64,000 bases of DNA from Linnemannia schmuckeri. Its lineage: Eukaryota > Mortierellomycota > Mortierellomycetes > Mortierellales > Mortierellaceae. The notes beneath the pieces were generated by a model. The model saw nothing but the letters and a program-made list of their open reading frames with translations. It had not been told where the DNA came from and did no database searches. Within the stretch, counting starts at the first letter, position 1. Each line of letters opens with the position of its first letter. The stretch is taken from positions 1,240,001 through 1,304,000 of the forward strand of contig JANATG010000009.1 of NCBI GenBank assembly GCA_029449235.1, in the 5' to 3' direction. The position numbers were made by a program, and so were the translations under genes. This document shows positions 36,064 through 46,600 of the stretch, one piece after another.

Positions 36064-36277
36064 TATTATTGCGTCCTTGTTGTTGGTGATGAGTGAGAAT
36101 GGATGTTTTAGGAAGATGAAGAGATGGGAGAAAGAAGGTAAGGACAAGATGAGAGCGAAGAACGAGAGTGGGAAAAAGACGTTTCTCTTGCTTCTTTTTT
36201 GCCTTTGTTCTTTTCGACTGCTTTTTCAAATGCATTTTATTCGAACGGAAATTTTTATTTTTTAGATGGTAGAAGGG

Positions 36278-36304
36278 CGAATCGAATCGAATCGAATCGA
36301 TCGA
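36278..36304. repeat. (GAATC)n pentanucleotide microsatellite
   Basis: About five tandem copies of GAATC/ATCGA-phase repeat between the NADAR and thioredoxin-fold genes. Confidence 0.85.
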
Positions 36305-36362
36305 GAGGAACAAGGAAATACACCACAACGCTCCCGGTTGCGTATGCACTCTAATAATGAAC

Positions 36363-37006
36363 CTAAGCAACAGCGGTTCCGCGTGCCTTGGCCACCTCGT
36401 CAGCAATCTGCTCTGGCGTCATGTTGGCAATCTTGGCCCGCGTTTCCATCAACACAATCCCGAGCATGTTCTTGCCCGTCCCATCCCCTCCATCTGCCCA
36501 ATATCTGTCATTCCTCGTATGCTCTATTATATAATCATGTTCAAAAAAAAAAAGTACAAATCAATAACCCACTCAGATCCAAACATGATAGACTTCCGTC
36601 ACTTACAGGCCACCAGCAATCACTCGATTAATCAACAAACACCCTCAACCCACAACTCACCATTAAGATACCGTTTCCCGGTATCCAGCAACACCTTAGT
36701 AAGATCAGGATGCTGCAGAAACTTTTGCAACACACAGTCGCGCATCACATCATCCTTAATCTCCTCCCAATCCGGTCTTAACGGAAACGACCTTTTCCTT
36801 CCAAGCTTGGCAGCATCGCTGGGTGTCTTGGAGGTCCGAACCAGTTCAACATACTGCTTGTCTTCGAGATGAGCAAACTTTTGCGCTTGGAAGTAGTGTT
36901 CTGTCGTAGGCCATTCCAGTCCGTCGATCGTGATGGGGGCATAGTAAAAGTTGGAAAACTCGCCATATGCGTCCCCCTGACGATAAAAGTTGATGCTGTC
37001 CTTCAT
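36363..37006 (-). CDS. NADAR-domain protein (YbiA-like, DUF1768)
   Basis: Two exons (37006-36661 and 36523-36363) give 168 residues, essentially one NADAR domain. It starts INFYRQGDAYGEFSNFYYAP, continues LEWPTTEHYFQAQKF and LRPDWEEIKDDVMRDCVLQK, and after the intron ends RYWADGGDGTGKNMLGIVLM. NADAR proteins act on ADP-ribose-linked or riboflavin-pathway N-glycosides; bacterial YbiA hydrolyses intermediates of riboflavin synthesis and some homologues reverse guanine ADP-ribosylation of DNA. Which applies here is unknown. The conserved acidic and Trp positions (E-F-S-N-F, W-P-T-T-E-H-Y, W-A-D-G-G-D-G-T-G-K-N) all look intact. Cytosolic, no signal peptide. Confidence 0.88.
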
Positions 37007-37268
37007 GATATGTTGGATTGCTAGGTAAGAGATTCGTCTGAGCGTCTTGGAAGGCTGGGGGTAAGTGAGAGGTGGGGGAGAGGGCGCTATATTGGAAGAG
37101 TAGGGGCGTCAAAAGAATGAAAGAAGAGAAACGAAAGGTCAATTGACACAAATCTCGTACTTATATCCGTTGTGGGGTTAAAATGGTGGCAAAAGAAGGT
37201 CGACGCAGCACTTTGTTCTCGTGAGTGATTCGACACCCTGAGTCAAAGGCGCAGCAGAGGAGGGGAGC

Positions 37269-37307
<39 letters not shown>

Positions 37308-39241
37308 AAGATGGAATAAGCCTAGACAACAGTTCGGAATGAAAAGCTGTCGGAGATGAGCCTTACCTTTCTTGTAGATGTTGTTTATTGTGGGGATGGA
37401 GAATGAAACTGGCGATGGTTGATGATGAAAAAGAAAAGAGTGATGATGAGGGGTTGCTCCGTCTCCTTACTTTCTCCGTATTTTCTTGTCACATCTTTGT
37501 TCTTCTCTGGTAATGATCATTAGACCATCTTCATCCTCCGAACACGTCCTACACAAGCCAATGATTGCCTCTGAAGACACTGAAAAAAATGCTTAAAACA
37601 TGTGGCATATATCTCGTAGCCATAACATTGTGAACTATCCATGGAAAAGTAGCTAAGTGTGACAGTATTATAGACTGTCTCCTATATTGCCACCATTCTC
37701 ATGCATTGTCACCATTCCTTTTATTGCCACCATTCCCTGCGTTGCCACCATCATCACGCGTTGCCGCCATTCCTACGCCTCCATCACTGCGCCCCTGTAC
37801 ACTAGTATAAATACCCTACCTCTCTGTATAATAAACACCATCCGTTTCTTGCCTTTCCTCCTCGTTCCTAGTACTTTCTTGTCCTTTCCCTTGTTCTTGT
37901 CTCTCCCCATTCCCGTGTTCACATTCCCTAGCTCTGTTGCTATTACACTAAGTGACCGAGAGTCACGTCTATGGAAGAGAAGCATGGCTGTCTATTGGAC
38001 ATGGAAGCCATGAGCATCACACATCGGGAGAAATCAATACTAATCGGATTGGATGTTGCAACGAACATTGATATGATCAACAAGGGAGAGGAGATACGGA
38101 GAAGGTTTTCCTTGATCAGTTCAACGTATGGCTCCTCACTTTTATTTTCACTGACAGCTGGCCAATTGCAGAATTGCAATCTTGCACACTCTGAAAGTGA
38201 GGAAGGCAGGAAAACAGAGTTGCGCGTGTTGTGAGGAATTGAAGCCTTTTTGAGCCTAGTGCGCGCAACCGGGAGTCAAAGAAGCGACATCCAGATATCG
38301 GGAAGAGAAGAAATCATAAATATTCTCTCAAAAGCAATCGGGTGAGCATGTCACTCTGCGTACCTGTCAGCATCAGCATGTCTTGTCTTCGCTGCCACCT
38401 GTTTGCATTCTGGCTAACGAATACAAGACTTCAAATTGCCTCTCTTGAATTAAGGTCAAGGCTCAATGATGGAATAGAAACAACAAAGATGAGGCATCGC
38501 ATGAGTTTCACGATCGCGCTATTTTGTGGGACTTCTTCCCGGTAACGTGGAGTATAAAATGTATTGTTATTGTAATGAACGACCAACGAGCTGCGAGCTC
38601 AAAAGAGAGTAAGCGAGTGAGAGAGAATGAAGGATGAGATACATGTAGGCTGAGGTGAGCATAAGCTTTCCCTACATAGTCAATGAGCCACTGAGTGGAT
38701 GGAAAGAGGTTTCTTAGGCAGTGGATCGAGAGCTCCTGAGTATTTGTCAAGATGAAGAGAGAAGGGACAGAGAAAGAAAAGCGGCCAAATTGAGAATTTC
38801 ATATGAGCGTATTTTTTTTTTCTTTTTTTTTTTGTTGTGTGCGATGCAAGGTCACTTTTAAAATAAAAAAAAAATGAACCCCAGCTGGCCAACCATCTTC
38901 ATCAATAGTCCCACCATCCCCCTTTCCCATTCTCCTTTCTTTCCTGCTCGTTCTTCTTCACTTCTCGTCTCTCCTTCTTCTTTTTTCTTTTTCTCTTCTT
39001 TTTCTTTCCTCACCTCAACTTCCCCTTTCAACGGCAGTACCCCTCTCACCACCCTCTCGACCCGATACCCTGCTGGACTTTCTTGTCTCTCACTCTCTCT
39101 CTCTCCGCCTACTTCGACTCATCAACTTGGGAACTTTTCGCCTCAACCACCATCACTTTAACCATCAACAACTGATCACCCTTCTGACTACGACCAAGTA
39201 CACACCGCCTCTCAACAAGCCTACATATACACACTAGCAGG
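37007..39241. other. 2.2-kb gene-free interval containing a solo LTR
   Basis: No supported gene. It holds an A36 run (37270-37305), the solo LTR at 37658-37947 and a polypyrimidine leader (about 38930-39130) before HUT1. Short ORFs at 37971-38234 and 38342-38545 lack recognisable domains. Confidence 0.6.
37658..37947 (+). mobile_element. solo LTR of an LTR retrotransposon
   Basis: A 290-bp unit starting TGTGACAG and ending CTATTACA (TG...CA termini). It is flanked on both sides by the identical pentamer CTAAG (37653-37657 and 37948-37952), a target-site duplication. It carries LTR-type signals in the right order: TATAAATA at 37806-37813, then AATAAA at 37830-37835, then a pyrimidine-rich stretch. 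About five imperfect copies of TTGCCACCATTC occupy 37687-37773. With the duplication directly abutting both ends and no gag/pol nearby, this is a recombined solo LTR. Superfamily (Ty3 or Ty1) is not determinable. Confidence 0.8.
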
Positions 39242-40912
39242 ATGCTCAAACTAGCGCTCTGTGCTGCTGGGTAAGAACGAACACCTGCTTTACCCCTGAG
39301 CCTGAGGGTGGTGCCTGGCTGGCTTCCTCAGCTCACGCTGCTGTGTGTTACGATGGAACCAACACTTCTTTCCGCTTTCATGTCTCTGATGTCCTCTGAC
39401 TCTAACCTTGCACGTTTCTACTCCTTTCTTTTACTTTTATGTCCTCGCCATCATGTGTTACAACCAAACAATCGACCTTCAACCAACAAACAATTCGGGA
39501 ATGGAATCAACAGCATCTACTCGTGCTTCCTGACATGGGGTTACTTCCAGGAAAAGGTGTCAACGACCCCCTATGGCCTGGAATCTGTCCGGTTTAACTA
39601 CTTCATCTTCCTCAACATGCTCCAGGCCATCGCCGCCTCCGCCACGGCTTTCTTCTATTTAAAGCTACAAGGCACGCCACTCAAAATGCCCTCCAGGATG
39701 CTCCTCGGAAAATACTTTCAGGTCGCCTTCTTCAACGCCAGTGCTTCTCCATTCTCGTATGCCGCCCTTCGACATATCGACTACCCGACTATGATTCTGA
39801 CCAAGTCGTGTAAACTGGTCCCCGTCATGTTGATGAACATCTTGCTTTACAGGCGTCGGTTTCCAACATACAAGTACGTCTGTGTGGCCCTGATCACCTG
39901 TGGCGTGGCCGGGTTCATGCTCCTGGCGCCCTTTGACGAGCATAAACAGGAGACCGTCAACAGCTCGCTCTTTGGCATGTTCCTCGTCATCATCAACCTC
40001 ACTATCGACGGCGTCACCAACTCGACCCAGGACCAAATCTTCCAGGCCTTCAAGATCACAGGCCAGGAAATGATGTGCTTCATGAACCTCTTCATGTCTG
40101 GTTTTATGGCCATCTGGCTCCTCAACCCCTTCAACTCGGAGCTCGGCCAGGCTCTGAGCTTTTGCCAATCCCACCCGGCGGTCATTAAGGACATTGCCCT
40201 GTTCTGCATCTGCGGCGCATTGGGTCAGTGCTTCATCTTCTATACCCTCGAGCAGTTTGGATCTTTATCGCTCGTCACCATCACCGTCACCCGGAAACTG
40301 CTCACCATCCTCCTCTCGATCTTTGCCTACGGTCATATCCTCAACATCTCGCAGTGGCTCATGATTGGCGTCGTCTTTTCGGGAATCGGACTCGAGGCTT
40401 ACGTAAAGCGGACCGAGAAGCTGGAAAAGATGGGCCACAACTTACCCAAGCATTCTCCACGGCCGGACCAGCTCTCCTTCAGTCAAGTCGAGATGATGAA
40501 GAAGGACAAGATCCATTCGCTCAATGCCAACTTTGTGGGGTTCGCTGGTCATGGAAATGCTGGCTCGAACGAAGGGTTGGCAAAGTATGGGCAGGACTAT
40601 GGATACTCTAACAATGGCAATAACACTCAACTCCTCCAACCACCTCCCTTGCACAGTTATGCTCAACCATCCCAACAACAACAACAGCAATATTACTACC
40701 AGCAGCAGCAAACACAGCAGTTCCAGCAACAGTTGCAGGATGGTCCGCTCCAGCCACCATCAGGAGAAGAAGCGGATACCCTCAAGAGCAAACGACCCTT
40801 CTCGATCCGGGCGTCATATGTCAGTTCAAGTACAACCGCGCCAGGAACCCTCCCGACCAGTGGGAGCGGCGGACGGCAACGTACCAGTGTCGTCGCGCCT
40901 AAGCGTCTCTAG
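39242..40912 (+). CDS. HUT1: HUT1/SLC35B1-family ER nucleotide(-sugar) transporter with long tail
   Basis: Drug/metabolite-transporter fold protein of the SLC35B1 family (ER UDP-galactose or ATP/ADP exchanger). Two exons (39242-39270 and 39514-40912) give 475 residues. The first exon encodes MLKLALCAAG and the second resumes IYSCFLTWGYFQEKVSTTPY, matching the family start. About ten hydrophobic helices follow. Signature segments are HIDYPTMILTKSCKLVPVML, LTIDGVTNSTQDQIF, GALGQCFIFYTLEQFG and TVTRKLLTILLS. The family is normally 320-350 residues; here residues from about 375 on form a soluble tail with a Gln-rich block (about 423-447) and Ser/Thr-rich end, and the common C-terminal dilysine is absent. 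Substrate is inferred from the family only. Confidence 0.88.
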
Positions 40913-41081
40913 TCCTTTTAGACTTTCTTGTAACTTTCTTTCGTTTTTTATTATTTTAGAATTGCATAAAAAAAATTGATACCATACAAAACCATACAAG
41001 CACCATCGATGAGGCTTTGGTCTCCTGTTGATGAACACTTTTTTTTTCGTGCTTTCCTTCGGCTATGAAGGCGGTGATGGC

Positions 41082-41117
<36 letters not shown>

Positions 41118-41236
41118 ATCATCCGTGTGTTCTGAAACATAAGAAAATTGGGCAGGGTAAGAAGGGGAAGGCAAAGGGCACCAGAGCATGGCATGGATCT
41201 GATTGGTTGGTTTTCTTTTCGAAAAAATGGAGAACC

Positions 41237-41274
<38 letters not shown>

Positions 41275-41737
41275 AAGTGGATAAACGGGTTCAAGGAGGA
41301 GGAACAGGAAGGGGCGAGAACGAAGAAAGAACGAGGAAATTGGATGAGAGGGCAGGGTAGCAAAGTGGAGAAGTAGTATGGAATATCAAGGAGGATGGAC
41401 GTTCTTCTTCTTTCTGTTGAGGAGAATAGAGAAACAATGACAAATACACTAATAGCAATTTTTGGATGTCATCATTCCTATGTGGATATACCTTCGTTAC
41501 TTGGATGGAAGGAGCTGAAAGACAATTCGCATCTCATTTAAATACACAGAAATGCAACAAGGAAATATGGTACCTAATACCAAAATGAAATGTGAAGTGC
41601 TGGTAATGCGAACAAAAGGACATATCGTAACGACTTATACCCATCTCAATATAATCAGGGAGAGATAACACGCAAAAAAACGGCAAAAGAGAGCAATGAT
41701 AACAGAACATCAATTTTTTTTGTACAATTGACAAAGA
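40913..41737. other. convergent intergenic region with homopolymers
   Basis: Between the HUT1 and bHLH stop codons. It contains a T29 run (41086-41114) and an A33 run (41238-41270) only 124 bp apart, which could pair as a long A/T hairpin in a transcript crossing both. No gene is supported. Confidence 0.6.
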
Positions 41738-43557
41738 CTATGTCTGGATATCACCATTTGAGCCTCCACCAGGCACAAGGCGCATCATCCCGAACCCTTG
41801 CTGAAGTGACCCTGGTGGACCCTGAAGACCACCACCACCGAGACCATTACTGCTTCCAATGCCGCCGAGACTGCCGCCACCGCCATTCGACAATGACTTT
41901 CCTTGAAGCTGAGCCTCCAATTCCTGATTCCGACTCGTCTGGTTGGCGACCAATTGTTGGAGGTGACGAATGTAATCGACCGATTTGCGGAGGATGACGC
42001 CCTTATTGGGCTTGTTGGCCGTGTCGACATAGCACTCGGGCAAGAGCGTTGACAGTTCCTGAATCTTTTCGTTGATGTTATCGCGTCTGCGCCTTTCGAC
42101 TATTGGTAAAAGAGAAAGACCCACGGCAAAGAGGCAAGAGGCGAAAGGCGACAAAAAAAAATGAGAAAAATGATCACACGGTTAGCCATGTAATATGAGG
42201 AAAACCAACAAATTTATGAGCTTTTTTGCATTGTAGACAGGAAACGAGAAGGACAGAGAGAGAGGAAGAAAAACCCCCTGCATTATTTCCTCTCTCTATC
42301 TCTCGATTATCATTTGAGCATTTGCGTCGACCACGAAGGATGACCCAAAATGACCCAGGATGAGCGACCAGGATGGTCCTGCCCTGTTGTCCATTACATT
42401 TCCAATTTCTTTCGACTTACCAGCATTGTGTGATTCACGTCGGCGTCTCCGCTTCTCGTTCAGGAGCAAAGCACGATTGTTACCCCTATGAATAAGGGGG
42501 AAAGTTGCAAGGATAAAACGAAACCGGAAGATTAGTGGTGATACATCAACTACATAAATAAGCGGCCAGAGGAAAAGTTCTTTGGATATCGCCGTTCGCC
42601 CACAGCCCTTGGTATTTTTTGGGAATAGTAGCGATGAAAGTGACGATGGGTGGGAAAGGCAAGATGCTATCCCCACCCATCTAGATCTTCCCGATTGTTT
42701 TCACGAAAAAGAGCAAGAGCAAAAAAAACACTTACTTGGGCTCGGATCCGTCTTCAAAGAGACTATCCAGCATATTCATCTCTCCTGTAGCAAACTGAAG
42801 GCCAGAGGGGTTCTCGAACGAGCCGACAGAGTGACCATCGCCTGCGCCAAACCAGTCTGACCGCTGGGCGGGCATCGACATGCTGTGAAAGTTGTTGCCA
42901 GCGGGGAGCGAGCTCGGATGCATGGGGCGTCCAAACTTCATGTCCAAGGGGCGTGTGCTCTTTGGCAGCGAAAAGTCGCCCTCTGGGAAAAAATCAGACT
43001 CTGGTCCAGGCGAGTATAACGAGCCTGTTCCCGGCGACTCTCCATATGATCCCTGATGAATGTTGAGAGGCGTTGGCTTGGCTGCGAAGGAACCCGACCC
43101 AGGACCGGGGTTGGGTGTTGAAAAGTCATCAGGGCTATCAAAGTCATTCAAGGGCGAGTTCAGGGGAGAACTCGAGCCGGGTGAGAGCATGTTTCCAGGC
43201 TCGCCAAAGTCCATCTCAGAGGCGAGGTAATCGGGCGAGGCGGCCTCTTGCTTGATGGTTGGCGTAGGCACAGTCGCAGAGCCAAGGCCGTTACCGAGTC
43301 CGCCGCGACCGAGGAGCGACTGGTTGTTAAGAAGCGAGGTGCCAGAGTTGGGTGGGAAGAGTGAATTCATGTTGTGGAGCTGAGACATATCCATGCGGTT
43401 CATGGTCATTTGAAGGAGACCGGGGTCGATGGTTCCTGCGAAGGAGTTATTGGGTGTTCCTGTGTTGTTGTTAGCGTTGTTATGGTGGTTGGGGAAGTTC
43501 ATAGGCATGGCCATAGGGTGTGTTTGTTGAAGGTGCAGCTGGTGCTGGAGGTGTTGT

Positions 43558-43589
<32 letters not shown>

Positions 43590-43664
43590 GAGGTGATAGT
43601 TTGTGGGAAACTGCAGTTTTGATTGGGAGGGACTTGACTGCGGGATCTGTTGCTGGCCAAACAT
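41738..43664 (-). CDS. Basic helix-loop-helix (bHLH) transcription factor
   Basis: Three exons (43664-42736, 42485-42421, 42099-41738) give 451 residues. The first 310 residues are low-complexity with a 12-residue poly-Gln, Asn-rich stretches and SP sites, probably an activation region. The bHLH lies at about 329-385: NEKRRRRRESHNAVERRRRD then NINEKIQELSTLLPECYVD. The His, Glu and final Arg of H-N-x-V-E-R-R-R-R are the residues that read CACGTG, so an E-box binder of class B is expected. A short heptad-like helix (VANQTSRNQELEAQL) after helix 2 may be a small zipper. The C-terminus is Gly-rich. The start chosen is the Met of MFGQQQ; an in-frame ATG at 43847 would add a non-conserved hydrophobic leader. 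It resembles USF/MITF-type factors; the target genes are unknown. Confidence 0.88.
43553..43590. repeat. CAG/CAA repeat encoding poly-Gln in the bHLH gene
   Basis: Tandem TTGCTG units on the + strand, read as mixed CAA/CAG Gln codons on the minus strand, near residues 27-38 of the bHLH protein. Confidence 0.85.
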
Positions 43665-46600
43665 ATCTGTAGTGAGTATGTGTAAGTGGAAGGTGTGTAC
43701 GTGAGTGTGTGAAAAAGGACAAATAAGGGTTGTCAAGTCAAAGAAAGGGTGAGTCGTCGCAGCAAAAAGGAAAAAAAGGAAAGAAAAAAAAAGCTTGGCG
43801 TAGTAGTTGCTGGTGGCGAAGAGGGAGTAAGAAAAGGAAGTGTTCAAAAAAGGCTATTTCGCTGGGGTAGGAGGAGTAAGTGTGAGTGTAAAGAAGAGAA
43901 AAAGGTGGGTAGGTGTGTGTGAGTGTCAATGGAGAAAAGAGATGAGAAAAGAGAAAAGAGAAAAGAGAGAAAAAAGAAAAAAATGGGAAAAGGGAGGGAG
44001 AGGAGCAAAGAGTAGAAAAAGGAAAACGAAGGTCGGCCAAAAGAACGACTCACTGGTGACTGGCCTTTTTTTTTTTTTTGTGCGTTTTCTAAAAAGAAAA
44101 ACCCCACCAACCAGACGCCTTCAATTGATTAATCGTCTTTTTCAATTCAATCAGTCTTGATATTTTGATCGGACCATTTGCTGAACCGCGGCATCCTTCT
44201 CCGTTTTGTACAATGCTCATTGAACATGCCCCTCCCTGCTGCAGTCGTCTTATCGTTCTTCTTTCGTCTCTTCGTCTTGGAACCTGGGTGGGTTAGGAAA
44301 ATAACAAAGTTGACACATGCACCATCCAGCAACAACCGTTCGCCTTCTTTACTATTACCTCTGGTTCCCTGGAAAAGAGAGCCATAATGATGACCTGGCT
44401 CTGGTCTGAATCATCTCTCCAAAGATACAATCAATACCCCAAAAAAAAAGGAGCGACAGGAGACCGTTATACAGGAACGTGGCAATCCAACCTTCTACTC
44501 GCTCTGTCGTTGCCCCTTTTCTCCGGACCTTCAGTCCTCTTGTGGCTCTCTCTCCGTTCCTCCGTCTATCGTCCCCTTTTTTTAATTCCTTCTCGGTCCT
44601 ATCATCCCTTTCCTTCGTTGGCCCCTTTTTACCCATGTTGGCATGGCTGGGATGGATCGGAGTGAAAAAGAACAAACAGACGTAGTGTCATCCATCCATC
44701 CCACATGGACCGACTTTTTTTGTCTCTCTGGAGCTGATCGCCTTCGCCCATGTTGTCATCATTGCCCAAACAAACGAAATCCTCACTAAGGACCAGCTAC
44801 ATACATCCACTAACATACAAAGCTATCCTTCCTCTTTTTCCCTCTCCCCTTTTTTTGCCAACTTTTTTTTCCCCTTCCGACGGCCTTGCCTTGTCTGCGT
44901 TGTTGCGTTTTGTGCCTGGCCTTGTCCTTTCTTGTCCTTGCCTTACCCTTGCCCTTGCCTTGCATCGATCGCCCATAGCGATAGGCCATGTGGCTGCGTA
45001 CTTTGAACTTTGTTAGTCTTTCTTTGTCAGACTGTCGCTTTTTGTCGTTTTTTTGTGGCCACCTGCAAAACAACAAGCAAGTGTATCTTTTTTGAGTTCT
45101 ATCCCTCCGCAACCCATCCCCCTTGTGTCCTTTTGCACTTGTGTATCGTCATCGCTGTACCCGTTTGTTGCCAACCTTCACCACCATCCTTGTCTTCCAC
45201 AACAGCGACTTACTTTTCTGTTCAAACAAGAATCTAGAAAGTCCCTTGGATCCGAAAAGTGATACCTTTCCATCCATATTTTACTTGCCGCCCTTTTTTT
45301 GCTGCTGCTGTTGTCATCTTCAACCCCTGAAAGCTTCGCGCTATTGCCGTTTTTGCAAATCGATTCCCGCGTATTTTTCTTTTCCAAGTTGCTTAGTTTC
45401 TGCGGGTTTACCATTCGAAGTCAACCCGTTTATCTCTTCTCACTATGAGTTTTGCGTTTATTCGTTCTGGTTGTCGGAGAGCTGTTTACGAAACTTTGCA
45501 TAGTGAAATAGACAATGGATCCGACCGGAGTGCATGCGGGTATTCCAGATTGGGATCGCTGCTCAGGGGGTTGAAGAGAGCAGATTTTTTTTTCCTCTCT
45601 CTCTCTTGAGAGTTGCCCCCATTGCCTCATTGCCGCGTTTTTTGTTGTCGCTGCGTTGCTTCGCAAAGGGAGGATGGATAGGCTGCGTTTTTTTGGCTCA
45701 AACCAAGGAACAAGACTACGACAAAGAAAAAACGCAAACATCGCTGTCTTCTTCCCCTTCCAACGCCCCTTTTTTGTTGTTTTTTTTTCCATCCCTATTA
45801 ATCCTTCTCTCCGTTTCTCTCCTTTTTTTCTGTTTGCTTCTCTGCAACGGATGATTGTCAATCAAACAGATTCGTTCCTTTTGTCATGATCCGTGAACCA
45901 CAGCTCTTCTTTTACTGCGATTGAGGTTGTTAGGAAACTCTTTGGGGAACAATTTCTATAATGGCACCCATCGTTGTTAAGAAAGCAGAGAATGAGACAA
46001 AATAGGTCGGTCCAGAAGTTTTTTTGAGATTTTGTCCTCTCTTTCTCACGCCCTTTTTTCTTTCCTTCGCTGTCACTTTTTTTGTGTTTTTTCTGATCCT
46101 TTGCAACAGGGGCTCTCAATCAATCCTCTCCTCCTCTCTTCCTCTCCCTTGTTAGTGTGCTTACGGACGAAGGGGGGTGTATGGCGTTCCTGCATTCGTC
46201 TCTTTGTCTGGCTCTCCTCCCCGCTCCATCGCGTTTTTTCCTTACCCTTTCTTTTTTCTTTGATTGGCTGGCTGTAGCTACTCTTGACCCTTACCACCGG
46301 CGCATCTCTATTTGTTTTTTGTTTGTTGCTGCTCTCAACAGCTCTTGTTTTTTTCCTCTCTCACTCCTCCTCTCCACTCCCAACCTCTTTCTTGTTTTCC
46401 TTTGTTCTCCACAAAAACCAGACTCTCCTCTACTCCATTACGTCAACAAACAAACAAACAAAGATGCACAAAAGGAAGAAAGAGGAACAAGAAAAACATA
46501 CAAACAAAACACGCGCGAACAGACTCTTCCGCCTTCTCCCAACTCCTTCCCCCCAATGCATATCTCATAGACTAACCGACCTTCCTTCTTTCTCCAACAA

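Noticed and set aside
37971..38234. 87-codon ORF just after the solo LTR, considered as a retrotransposon gag fragment
   Set aside because: The target-site duplication lies directly outside the LTR, so this ORF is host DNA, and it has no gag features.
43665..43847. Upstream in-frame ATG (43847) as the bHLH start, which would create an apparent membrane segment
   Set aside because: The hydrophobic stretch comes from pyrimidine-rich leader DNA; MFGQQQ is a more natural start for a nuclear factor.
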